Shown in pieces: positions 56,467 to 64,000 of a stretch of 64,000 bases of DNA; within the stretch, counting starts at the first letter, position 1, and each line of letters opens with the position of its first letter. Under the pieces are notes generated by a model that was not told where the DNA came from, ran no database searches, and saw only the letters and a program-made list of their open reading frames with translations. The DNA comes from Streptacidiphilus carbonis (GTDB lineage Bacteria > Actinomycetota > Actinomycetes > Streptomycetales > Streptomycetaceae), in assembly GCF_000787775.1 (NCBI RefSeq), contig NZ_BBPM01000005.1, forward strand, positions 1 through 64,000, written 5' to 3'. The position numbers and the translations under genes are program-made.

Positions 56467-56679
56467 ACGGCCGGTCCGCAGCACCGTGAGGCACGTGCCG
56501 TGAGGTCACCCGCCTCCGCCGTGGCATGCCCGGGACGTCTACTCCGGACCGCGCCCCCGCCATCGCGGAACGTCCCAGGAACCTGCATGTCAGCCACACT
56601 CGACCGGCCCTCGAGCCGATCGCCCCGACGGGCATCACGGCCCTGAGGCAGTCTTCGCGGCTTGATGGACGCCCAGCCC

Positions 56680-57549
56680 CTACGGCCGTGCGAGGAACTC
56701 GAGAGCCGTGCCCACGAACTCCTGGTGGAACTGGAAGATGCCGCCGTGACCGGCGTCGGGGTAGATCACCAACTCGGCGTTCGGCAGCCGCCGGACCATG
56801 TCGGCCGAGTTCGGCGACGGCACCATCCTGTCGTGGTCGCCGTTGGCGACGAGGACGGGCTGCTGGACAACGGAAAGATCCTGCGGCCGCTCCAGTCCCC
56901 AGCGGTGGATGGCCTTGAGCTGGGTGAGGTACGCGATCGGGGAGATCGCCTTGTCCCGGTCCTGGGTGCGCTCCTTCAGCCGGGCCAGGAATTCCTTGCC
57001 GGCCCGGCGCCCGTTGGCCGTGCGGGTGAAGAAGAGGAACTGCTTGGGGTCCTGGAGGGTGAGCAGCGCCCGGACGGTGTCGAGGTGGGACAACCGGGTC
57101 ACGTTCTTGATGCCCTCGCCACCCGCAGGGCCGGTACCCGTGAGGATCAGCTTGCGGACGAGCTGCGGCTCCTCCTGCACGATCACCTGGGCGATCATGC
57201 CGCCCATCGAGAAGCCGTGGATGTCCACCTGCTCGAGCCCGAGCGCCCGGATGAAGGTGACCGTGTCCTTCGCCATCGCCTGGATGGTGTCCGGCGTCGA
57301 ACCGCTGGAGGCGCCGACACCCCTGTTGTCGAACGTGATGACCCGGTGCTTGGCGGCGATGCCGTCGACCACCCGGGGGTCCCAGTTGTCGAGCACGGCG
57401 GCGAGGTGGGTGATGAACACCACCGGGACACCGGTGCGCGGGCCGAGATCGCGGTAGGCGAAGGTCACTCCCCCGGCGGTGACGGTACGGGTCGGCGCGT
57501 CCTTGTACGACGTCACGACATCGCCCCGCGCTGCTGCTGAGTCATTCAT
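56680..57549 (-). CDS. Alpha/beta hydrolase (paralog A)
   Basis: A 289-residue alpha/beta hydrolase. It has VFITHLAAVLDNWDPRVVDG, the FDNRGVGASSGSTPDT oxyanion-strand region, nucleophile elbow GFSMGGMIAQV, acid in VANGDHDRMVP and His in YPDAGHGGIFQFH. It is closely related over its full length to the protein at 60160-61029. The ATG at 57549 is preferred; upstream in-frame sequence is not domain-like. A 14-bp operator-like site lies about 170 bp upstream, and the same core precedes the reductase-hydrolase pair at 59096. Confidence 0.92.
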   Translation of the reverse strand: MNDSAAARGDVVTSYKDAPTRTVTAGGVTFAYRDLGPRTGVPVVFITHLAAVLDNWDPRVVDGIAAKHRVITFDNRGVGASSGSTPDTIQAMAKDTVTFIRALGLEQVDIHGFSMGGMIAQVIVQEEPQLVRKLILTGTGPAGGEGIKNVTRLSHLDTVRALLTLQDPKQFLFFTRTANGRRAGKEFLARLKERTQDRDKAISPIAYLTQLKAIHRWGLERPQDLSVVQQPVLVANGDHDRMVPSPNSADMVRRLPNAELVIYPDAGHGGIFQFHQEFVGTALEFLARP

Positions 57550-58216
57550 CTTCGTGCCCTTCTGAGGGAGTTTCCGCGAGTGCACCCCCTTCTCACGGGA
57601 GAGGGTGCAGCACGGATACCTGGGTCTCTCGGCTGCGACTGCAGTCCGGGGTCGGAGCGAAGGCTGATGGGGCCGAGCCTTGTGCGGTCGGTCCCTTCGG
57701 ACTTCCTCGACCATTGAAGTATGACCGTACTCCCATGAGGGCGCAAGCGACGAGCCGTACTCAATGACGCCGATGTCGGACCGCGCACACAGACACCGCC
57801 CGAGATGACATTGGGGTCGCCTCCCGCGCTTGCGGGGCAGCCAGCGGGAGACTCGTGCGGACTGCGACGCAGTGAGGATCAGCGGCGCGACGGATGCGGC
57901 CAGACCGCGAGAAGGTCGACCACCCGCCTTGCGGGGGCCTGGCGCTCAAGCCGCCGGGACACAGGGCGGGATGCCTCTTTGCTTCCGACTCCACACGAGG
58001 GGGCGTTGCGGCGGGTGCGGATCTGCGTCGAGTCGTACAGCAGAGCGCAAGCCACCAGCCAGAGGGCCGATCATGAGCATGGACACAGAGCCGCAGCCGC
58101 CGACTCACCGCCACCTGGGGCGATCGTCACAAGGATCATTGAATTACGTTCACAATACAATACAGTGGAGAAGCGGCGGAGGGTGAACAACCGCTCCGGC
58201 GACCGAAGGAGTATGC
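57550..58216. other. Intergenic 667 bp, divergent promoter region
   Basis: The gap between the hydrolase and the second TetR gene carries the operator-like site at 57718-57731. It also carries an AT-rich stretch before the TetR start (ATTACGTTCACAATACAA near 58143). Short frames in between lack support. Confidence 0.45.
57718..57731. promoter_or_regulatory. Operator AGTATGACCGTACT
   Basis: An imperfect palindrome upstream of the hydrolase gene. It shares the 10-bp core TATGACCGTA with the site at 58941-58954, and the flanking bases differ in a symmetric, compensating way (G...C versus T...A). Confidence 0.65.
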
Positions 58217-58819
58217 GTGCGATACGGGAAAGAGCACAAACAGGAGACCAGGCAGCGGATCATCGAGACAGCCGGCCGCCGGTTCAAGAGGGACGGGATA
58301 GACGGCTCGGGCATCGCTGCGCTGATGAAGGACGCAGGACTGACCAACGGCGCCTTCTACCTCCACTTCACGTCCAAGGACGAACTCGTGGCCACCACGG
58401 TCGCCGACCAACTGCACGCCCAGAACGCGAACATCGTCGCGCACGCGGCACCCGGTCACGCCGGACTCGAACAGATCGTCCGGTGGTACCTGTCCCCCTG
58501 GCACCGCGACAGCCCCGGCGACGGCTGCCCCTCAGCCGCCCTGCTCGACGAGATCGGCCGCTGCACGCACACGACCAAGCAGGCCTACACCGACGGCGTA
58601 CTGGTCATCGCCGACGGCATCGCCGCCCGGCTGGCGCCCGACGATCCACTCTCGGTCCGCACCGTGACACTCAGCACCTACGCCATGATGGCGGGGACAC
58701 TACAGCTCTCCCGAGCCCTCGCCGACCCGCGGCTCGCCGATGAAGTCCTTGAGCAGGGCATCCACAACGCCCTCGCGCTGCTGGGTGTCGACCATGCCCG
58801 CGCCGGGGCCGCAAGCTGA
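58217..58819 (+). CDS. TetR/AcrR family regulator (paralog B)
   Basis: A 200-residue regulator starting RYGKEHKQETRQRIIETAGR, with HTH GIAALMKDAGLTNGAFYLHF and the same C-terminal signature CPSAALLDEIGRCTHTTKQA as paralog A. The GTG start has GAAGGAG about four bases upstream. It precedes the reductase-hydrolase pair on the same strand. Confidence 0.92.
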   Translation: MRYGKEHKQETRQRIIETAGRRFKRDGIDGSGIAALMKDAGLTNGAFYLHFTSKDELVATTVADQLHAQNANIVAHAAPGHAGLEQIVRWYLSPWHRDSPGDGCPSAALLDEIGRCTHTTKQAYTDGVLVIADGIAARLAPDDPLSVRTVTLSTYAMMAGTLQLSRALADPRLADEVLEQGIHNALALLGVDHARAGAAS

Positions 58820-58940
58820 GGCACCCGACAGAAGACGCGCCGGAGGCGACCGCCCCTCGCCGATCAGCACGTCACCGGCCGCGGCCTCCATCCCTCCGAA
58901 CACGAGCCCCGCTTGCAGCCCGTCATCCGACGATGTTAAT

Positions 58941-58954
58941 ATTATGACCGTAAT
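58941..58954. promoter_or_regulatory. Operator ATTATGACCGTAAT
   Basis: A near-palindrome with the TATGACCGTA core, 141 bp upstream of the reductase start. It lies in an unusually AT-rich segment (58935-58961) that probably also contains the promoter. Confidence 0.65.
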
Positions 58955-59095
58955 TTAAATGACGACCCACTGGTCGTCGACATTCGGGCAGTCCCGACGC
59001 CCACCTCGCATGTCCCCTCGATCCGTGGGCGTGCGCGTACATCCTCACAAAGCAGGAGCAGTCCGTTCGCTGGCGGACGAGATATGGAGACGACG

Positions 59096-60100
59096 ATGAA
59101 GGCCTTCTTGGTCGAGCGCTACGGGGACAAGGACGGTCCGCGGGCCGGTGACGTGCCGGAGCCGAAGGTGGGCAGGGAGGACGTGCTGATCCGGATCCGG
59201 GCGGCGAGCATCAATCCGCTGGACCGCATGATCCGTGACGGAGAGATGAAGGCGATCCTGCCGTACCGGGTCCCGTTCGTCCTGGGCAACGACCTGGCCG
59301 GGGTGGTGGTCGAGGTCGGCGCCGCCGTCACCCGGTTCTCGGTGGGCGACGAGGTCTACGCGCGGCCCGACAAGGACCGGATCGGCACGTTCGCCGAACT
59401 CATCGCGGTGCGACAGGATGACGTGGCGCTCAAACCGGGCGCACTGACCATGGAGGAGGCCGCCTCCCTTCCCCTGGTCGCACTGACCTCGTGGCAGGCG
59501 CTGGTCGAGCGGGCAGGCGTCCAGCCGGGCCAGAAGGTACTCATCCACGCCGGCTCCGGCGGCCTCGGCACCATCGCCGTCCAACTGGCGAAGCACCTGG
59601 GTGCGCACGTGGCCGCGACCACGAGTACGGCCAACCTCGACCTGGTGAAAAGTCTGGGCGCGGATGTCGTCGTCGACTACAAGAAGCAGGCGTTCGAGAC
59701 GGTCCTGCACGACTACGACGTCGTCCTGGACGCACTCGGCGGCGAGACGCTCAAGAACTCCCTGCAAGTCCTCAAGCCCGGCGGAAAGGTCGTCAGCGTC
59801 GCCGGCCCGCCCGACGCCGCCTTCGGCAGAGAGATCGGAGCGAACCCGGTCATCCGGCTGGTGATGTCCGCGCTGAGTTTCCGGATCCGTCGACGTGCCC
59901 GGCGCCACAACGTCACCTATTCCTTCCTGTTCATGAAGGCCAGCGGCAACCAGCTGCGCGAACTCACCCACCTCATCGACACCGGCAGGATCCGCCCGGT
60001 CGTCGACACCGTCTTCCCCTTCGAGTCGACCCGGGAAGCACTGGCGTACGTCGAGGCAGGGCGGGCGAAGGCCGGCAAGGTCGTCGTGAAGATGACGTGA
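59096..60100 (+). CDS. NADP-dependent medium-chain (quinone-oxidoreductase-like) reductase
   Basis: A 334-residue zinc-free MDR. It has MKAFLVERYGDKDGPRAGDV, RAASINPLDRMIRDG, LGNDLAGVVVEVGAAV, the cofactor loop HAGSGGLGTIAVQLAKHLGA and the C-terminal GRAKAGKVVVKMT. GGAG lies six bases before the ATG at 59096; another ATG four codons earlier overlaps that ribosome site. It is 59 bp upstream of the hydrolase gene and probably co-transcribed with it. Confidence 0.92.
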   Translation: MKAFLVERYGDKDGPRAGDVPEPKVGREDVLIRIRAASINPLDRMIRDGEMKAILPYRVPFVLGNDLAGVVVEVGAAVTRFSVGDEVYARPDKDRIGTFAELIAVRQDDVALKPGALTMEEAASLPLVALTSWQALVERAGVQPGQKVLIHAGSGGLGTIAVQLAKHLGAHVAATTSTANLDLVKSLGADVVVDYKKQAFETVLHDYDVVLDALGGETLKNSLQVLKPGGKVVSVAGPPDAAFGREIGANPVIRLVMSALSFRIRRRARRHNVTYSFLFMKASGNQLRELTHLIDTGRIRPVVDTVFPFESTREALAYVEAGRAKAGKVVVKMT

Positions 60101-60159
60101 GCGGACAGTCCCGCCGGTCACCGACATCACCCCGAAGCCCGCGACAGAAGGACCCGGAC

Positions 60160-61029
60160 ATGAACGCACCGCACTACTCCCCCTACCCAGCGTCGGCGTC
60201 GTACAGGGATGCGGCCACCCGCTCCGTGTCCGTACAGGGTGTGGACTTCGCCTATCGGGAACTCGGCCCTGCGGAGGGCGTGCCGCTCATTCTCCTGATT
60301 CATCTGGCCGGGGTCCTGGACAACTGGGATCCGCGGGTCGTCGACGGACTCGCCGCAGCGCACCGGGTGATCACCTTCGACAACCGTGGCGTCGGCGGCT
60401 CGGGCGGCTCCACACCGGACACCGTCGAGGCGATGGCTCGCGACGCCGTGCTGTTCGTCCGGGCCCTCGGATTCCAGCAGGTGGATCTGCTCGGTCTGTC
60501 GATGGGCGGCTTCGTCGCGCAGGTCGTCGCGGCGAACGAACCGGGCCTCGTGCGCAAGGTCATCCTCGCGGGTACGGGCCCCGCCGGAGGCCCCGGCATC
60601 GACAGGGTGCCGGCGCTCACGATCCAGGCCACGCTGAAGGGTGCCCTGACCCGACAGGACCCGAAACTGTCCCTCTTCTTCACCCACAGCGCTGACGGCC
60701 GGCGGGCGGGACGGGCCTTCCTGGAACGGCTGAAGGAGCGCACCGACAACCGCGACAAGGACATCTCCCTGCCGTCTCTCCGCGCCCAGCTCAAGGCCGT
60801 CAAACGGTGGGGCCGCCAGACACCGTCGGACCTGTCGGGCATCCGCCAACCCGTCCTCGTGGCAAACGGCGAGAACGACCGGATGGTACCCAGCCAGAAC
60901 ACCCTCGACCTTGCCGCACGCCTCCCCCGGAGCCGACTCCTCCCGCTCTACCCGGACGCCGGGCACGGCGCAATCTTCCAGTACCACAGGGAATTCGTGA
61001 CAGAGGCGCTTGAATTCCTCGAATCCTGA
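60160..61029 (+). CDS. Alpha/beta hydrolase (paralog B)
   Basis: A 289-residue enzyme with LLIHLAGVLDNWDPRVVDGL, FDNRGVGGSGGSTPDTVEAM, nucleophile elbow GLSMGGFVAQVV, acid in VANGENDRMVPS and His in YPDAGHGAIFQYH. It is a full-length paralog of the protein at 56680-57549. One difference is the acid loop (GENDRMVP here, GDHDRMVP there). It is the second gene of a likely two-gene operon after the reductase; substrates are unknown. Confidence 0.92.
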   Translation: MNAPHYSPYPASASYRDAATRSVSVQGVDFAYRELGPAEGVPLILLIHLAGVLDNWDPRVVDGLAAAHRVITFDNRGVGGSGGSTPDTVEAMARDAVLFVRALGFQQVDLLGLSMGGFVAQVVAANEPGLVRKVILAGTGPAGGPGIDRVPALTIQATLKGALTRQDPKLSLFFTHSADGRRAGRAFLERLKERTDNRDKDISLPSLRAQLKAVKRWGRQTPSDLSGIRQPVLVANGENDRMVPSQNTLDLAARLPRSRLLPLYPDAGHGAIFQYHREFVTEALEFLES

Positions 61030-61084
61030 GCCCGGTTGACGGTTGATCACGGGTGCCGAAGCGGCGCTGGACGTGGCTCCGCCG

Positions 61085-61109
61085 CGTGATCGCGTGGTGC
61101 GCGATCACG
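61085..61109. terminator. Hairpin between convergent genes
   Basis: CGTGATCGCG (61085-61094) and CGCGATCACG (61100-61109) form a perfect 10-bp stem with loop TGGTG, between the hydrolase stop and the kinase stop. Confidence 0.7.
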
Positions 61110-61139
61110 TCTCAGGACTTCCCCGAGCCCACGGAGCCG

Positions 61140-62042
61140 TCAGGTCAGCAGCTCGGCCAGGCCATCGGTGAGCCGGATGAGCCATGCCGGGTCGCCGTGC
61201 TCACGGCCCCAATGCGCAGCCATCACGGCGCGGGCTTGGGCCCAGCGCTGGACGCGTTCGCGGTCGATCTCGGCGGCGTCGGCAAAGATGGCCAACCGGC
61301 GCAGGACCGCGGCCTCCAGGTCGTCAGCGGCAAGCAGGTCCTCGAAGCGGCTGCGGAGAAGCGTGATCGCGTCGTACGCCGGGTCCCCGACGTATCCCTT
61401 GGGGTCGATGGCCAGCCAGGGTTCTCGCTCGGCCCGCAGAACGTTCCCGAAGTGCAGGTCGCCGTGGACAAGTGTGTCCGGCTGGTCGCAGCCCAACTCC
61501 CGGAGGGTCGCGGCGGCGGCCTGCACGACGCGGCGGGGCAACGGCCGGGCGAGTCGTGCAGCGTCCTTACGAAGGTCTTCCTGCCAGCCCTCGGCTCGAT
61601 CCCGCAGACGCGGCAGACCTGCCGGGGCCCGGACGGCAAGTCTGCGAACGAGCCGGCCCGCGACAGCGACCGCCTCGTCGACGTCGTCGAGTTCGGCCAG
61701 GGTGCCTTCGCCGGCCTGCTCCAGCAGCATGGCGAAGCGCGCGTCGTCACGCTCGAGCAGCAACACCGCGCCCCGCCCGCGCCAGGCCGCGAAAGCGTCC
61801 GGTTCATGAGCGTTTCCAGGGTGGGGAAAGGAGACCTTCAGGACCGCAGACGCTCCATCAGCCGACCGCACGGGAACGATGATCCCCACCCCGCCGTGTC
61901 CGACCTGCTCAGCGATCTCGCAGTTCCAACGATCAAGAAGTTCATCCACCACAGACGGCAGAGACGCAACCCACTCCTGACCTTGCTCGCCCTGCCGCTC
62001 GATGGTGCCCTGCGCGAACCCCGCCGGGATCTCGATCACCAC
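61140..62042 (-). CDS. Aminoglycoside/hydroxyurea phosphotransferase family protein (APH(6)-like)
   Basis: A 300-residue kinase-fold protein. The catalytic loop LVHGDLHFGNVLRAE gives the H-G-D-x-x-x-x-N brace and IDPKGYVGDPAYD the metal-binding Asp. The ATP lobe includes SAVLKVSFPH and LLLERDD. GDP-YD is typical of the streptomycin 6-kinase / hydroxyurea phosphotransferase group (APH_6_hur). In producers and soil actinomycetes these can confer resistance, but many are uncharacterised. Start ATG or GTG near 62042. It stands alone. Confidence 0.88.
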   Translation of the reverse strand: MVIEIPAGFAQGTIERQGEQGQEWVASLPSVVDELLDRWNCEIAEQVGHGGVGIIVPVRSADGASAVLKVSFPHPGNAHEPDAFAAWRGRGAVLLLERDDARFAMLLEQAGEGTLAELDDVDEAVAVAGRLVRRLAVRAPAGLPRLRDRAEGWQEDLRKDAARLARPLPRRVVQAAAATLRELGCDQPDTLVHGDLHFGNVLRAEREPWLAIDPKGYVGDPAYDAITLLRSRFEDLLAADDLEAAVLRRLAIFADAAEIDRERVQRWAQARAVMAAHWGREHGDPAWLIRLTDGLAELLT

Positions 62043-62175
62043 AGCACACTACCCAGCGGCCCGCACCACGTCAGGCTCTCGGAATTACGTGCCGAAGCCG
62101 CGGGGAATCGCGGTCTCCGACAGCGCTCCGATCACAAGATCAGCGAGCGCGACGTTCGGACTCCTCTGCCCATGC

Positions 62176-63393
62176 TCACGACGCGGTGCGCTGTACCTCG
62201 ACCTGTGGGTACGGCGAGGACCGGCCGGTCAGCAGCGGTTCCGGGAGGCCGCGGGCGACATGGTCGACGAACGCGACCAGGTAGGCGTCGGTGATGGCCA
62301 GCGCGTCGTCGCCGCTGATGGACCCGAGCCCGACCACGGAGCGGATCGGCGCGGCCAGGTAGTAGGCGCCGTAGTCGCTGAAGTTGAAGTGCTCGGACCC
62401 GTCGAGCCGGTAACTCCAGACGGGCCCGGTACTGGCTGCCAGCAAGGTGCGAGCGGCGTCGCGTTCGGACTGCTCGTCGGCATTCCTCGGCTGACAGGTT
62501 CCGGTGATGCACGAGATCTGGCCGGCCAGCAGCATCATCGGTTTGGCGAGCCCGGACCGGACGACCGTGCCGAACTGGGTGCCGTCCAGATCCGCCGCGC
62601 CGACGCAGTGCGCGTCGTCGTGGCAAGCCTGCAGCGCGGACGCGCCGCCGAAGGAGTGGCCCAGGTACACGGTGGTGGCCGCGTCGAGGTGCCCGGTGAA
62701 CCGCCCGGTGGTGTCCAGCGCGGCGAGCTCGGTGGCGACGAAGCGGTCGTCGGCCGCCCATACGCCGACCAGCCGGTCGTCGGCTGGGCGCATGCTGGTC
62801 GCGTCGGAGCCCTGCGGGTTGCCGGAGGGTGTCGCGCTCACCGGTCGTCCGTTCAGCACCGTCAGGTTCGCGCTGTAGGTGGGGGTGATCCCGGCGACCA
62901 GGTATCCGTGGCTGGCCAGGTTCTCCGCGATGGTGGTGTACTGCGGCGCGGCCAGGCCCAACCCGGGTTCGAGCACCACCACGGGGAAGCGGCCGGCGGC
63001 GACGGGGGCCTCGGCGACGGCGTGCACCCGGATGTCGTCGAAGCCGGTCTCGCCCAGCCCGGGCAGGCCCCCCAGATGCAGTCCCGACCAGGCGCCCGGG
63101 GCGTAGGGCGCGGATGGCGCACCAGGGGCGGGTGCGGCCGGGTACCAGAGCCACACGGACAGCTCCCGCGGCGTGCCCGCCCGCGGGGCGAGCGGATCGG
63201 TCCGGGTGTGGTCGGTCCAGTCGGCCGTGGTCCGGCCGACTGGATAACGCCCGGTCGGGGCAGGCAGCGTGACCTGCTGCCCCGACCGGACCGCGACAAA
63301 GCCGATGTAGCCGCCGAGCGTCACCACCAGCACGATCACCAGGACGAGCAGGGTCTTCAGGGTTCGGCGCAGCCACCGGCGGTCAGTGCGCAT
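62176..63393 (-). CDS. PAF-acetylhydrolase-like alpha/beta hydrolase, membrane-anchored or secreted
   Basis: A 405-residue protein with one N-terminal hydrophobic helix (LLVLVIVLVVTLGGYIGFVA) that acts as anchor or signal. The catalytic fold is that of the PAF-AH II/platelet-activating-factor group: LSVWLWYPAAP, VLEPGLGLAAPQYTTIAENL, nucleophile elbow LGHSFGGASAL, GAADLDGTQFG (acid) and DGSEHFNFSDYG (His). Its ATG overlaps the stop of the upstream membrane-protein gene by 11 bp, so the two are translationally coupled. It probably hydrolyses short-chain or oxidised phospholipids or other esters outside the membrane. Confidence 0.88.
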   Translation of the reverse strand: MRTDRRWLRRTLKTLLVLVIVLVVTLGGYIGFVAVRSGQQVTLPAPTGRYPVGRTTADWTDHTRTDPLAPRAGTPRELSVWLWYPAAPAPGAPSAPYAPGAWSGLHLGGLPGLGETGFDDIRVHAVAEAPVAAGRFPVVVLEPGLGLAAPQYTTIAENLASHGYLVAGITPTYSANLTVLNGRPVSATPSGNPQGSDATSMRPADDRLVGVWAADDRFVATELAALDTTGRFTGHLDAATTVYLGHSFGGASALQACHDDAHCVGAADLDGTQFGTVVRSGLAKPMMLLAGQISCITGTCQPRNADEQSERDAARTLLAASTGPVWSYRLDGSEHFNFSDYGAYYLAAPIRSVVGLGSISGDDALAITDAYLVAFVDHVARGLPEPLLTGRSSPYPQVEVQRTAS

Positions 63394-64000
63394 CGACGCT
63401 GCCCCGAGTGCCTGCGACGGCGGCCCGCAGACCGCGTGCGGAGGAGGTCGCCGCGACCACCAGCGTGACCGCCATGACCGTGCCGTAGCCGGTCAGTGCC
63501 GTGAACCCCGGCCGGTCGGCGAAGGTGACCAGGCCGCAACCGACGCTGGCGGGAACGGCCACCGCCATGAGTGCCGTGGCGACCGCGCCGGCCAGGGTGG
63601 TCACGCGCAGCTCCGCACCGCTCGGCGCGACGTGCCGCAGCGCGACAGCCGGTCCGGCGGCGCAGGCGGCGCCGGTGAGCAGGCCGAGCCCGATCAGGAC
63701 CAGAAACCCGGTGCGGCCGACACCCGCCCCGTGGGTGATCAGCCGGAGCAACGCCGCAGAGCCCAGGAAGGCCGATACGGCGACCGGCGGGGCGAGCAAC
63801 AGCAGGAGGGCTCGGCGGCGTCCGGGATGGCATTGCGGGGCGCGGAGGACGGCGGCCACCGGCGGCAGCCAGCCGACCGCGATGGCCAGCGCCGACGTCC
63901 CCGAGGCCAGCGCGTAGACGTTGTACCACCCCGCGGCCGGGTCGGTGTGCCCGCTGACGTACCATGCCCCGTCCCGACTGGTCTTGGCGAACAGGACGGC
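63383..64000 (-). CDS. Multi-helix membrane protein, 5' end outside the window (partial)
   Basis: 205 residues are visible and the frame is open to the window edge. At least five hydrophobic helices occur (for example NVYALASGTSALAIAVGWLP, ALLLLLAPPVAVSAFLGSAA, GFLVLIGLGLLTGAACAAGP, TTLAGAVATALMAVAVPASV). The external loop before the first begins DGAWYVSGHTDPAAGWYN. No family is recognised. It overlaps the PAF-AH-like gene by 11 bp and is transcribed with it. Confidence 0.7.
   Translation of the reverse strand, partial: AVLFAKTSRDGAWYVSGHTDPAAGWYNVYALASGTSALAIAVGWLPPVAAVLRAPQCHPGRRRALLLLLAPPVAVSAFLGSAALLRLITHGAGVGRTGFLVLIGLGLLTGAACAAGPAVALRHVAPSGAELRVTTLAGAVATALMAVAVPASVGCGLVTFADRPGFTALTGYGTVMAVTLVVAATSSARGLRAAVAGTRGSVDAH

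Overview
The window is high-GC DNA with codon use and gene density typical of a Streptomyces-like actinomycete (Streptomycetaceae or a close relative). Supporting signs are GTG/TTG starts with GGAGG-type ribosome sites, TTGAC(N18)TAG promoters, a mycothiol-dependent enzyme family member, Tat/lipoprotein signals and many small regulators. I see no rRNA, tRNA, CRISPR array or intact insertion sequence. The content is accessory: catabolic and regulatory genes with several gene remnants, as in the outer arms of such chromosomes.

Layout. 0-10 kb: a membrane-anchored hypothetical, a DoxX remnant, a VOC dioxygenase-like protein beside a 5'-truncated alpha/beta hydrolase, a ROK regulator, an SsuB-like ABC remnant, a peptidase M15-like lipoprotein, a DUF4291 protein, a SnoaL-like/LysR divergent pair, a SAM methyltransferase and a truncated AraC regulator. 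10.3-19.2 kb: carbohydrate locus 1, with a LacI regulator, an ABC importer (binding lipoprotein and two permeases), a cytoplasmic GH42 glycosidase and a secreted beta-propeller enzyme with a ricin-type lectin domain. 19.5-24.6 kb: a PAS-SpoIIE phosphatase, a mycothiol-dependent MDMPI-family protein, a DUF1348 protein divergent from a TetR regulator with two palindromic operators, and a nitronate monooxygenase. 24.8-27.9 kb: a 58-codon transaldolase-like ORF, a six-helix GPR1/FUN34/YaaH-like membrane protein and an FdhF/YdeP-type molybdopterin oxidoreductase. 28-35.4 kb: a stress-flavoured stretch (DUF2231, PhoU, a DUF488-alkyltransferase-like fusion, DUF2945, an HNH-like lipoprotein, a large SF2 helicase, CsbD and a small Lmo0937-like membrane protein).

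36-45.7 kb: carbohydrate locus 2, built like locus 1 but carrying a GH78 alpha-L-rhamnosidase and a paralogous secreted propeller-lectin protein. It has three matching palindromic operators around TTGAAGCGCTTCAA. Neither locus encodes an ATPase subunit, so both importers probably borrow a shared MsiK-type ATPase. The secreted proteins would release or bind oligosaccharides from a plant polymer, the importers would take them up, and GH42 or GH78 would finish hydrolysis in the cytoplasm.

45.7-61 kb: a dense set of short- and medium-chain oxidoreductases, TetR/GlxA regulators, an MFS exporter and two paralogous alpha/beta hydrolases. Two TetR regulators are paralogs, and two genes share a 10-bp operator core (TATGACCGTA). 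A 586-residue protein fuses a medium-chain reductase to two NTF2/SnoaL-like domains. 61-64 kb: an APH(6)/hydroxyurea-type phosphotransferase, a PAF-acetylhydrolase-like enzyme and a membrane protein cut by the window end.
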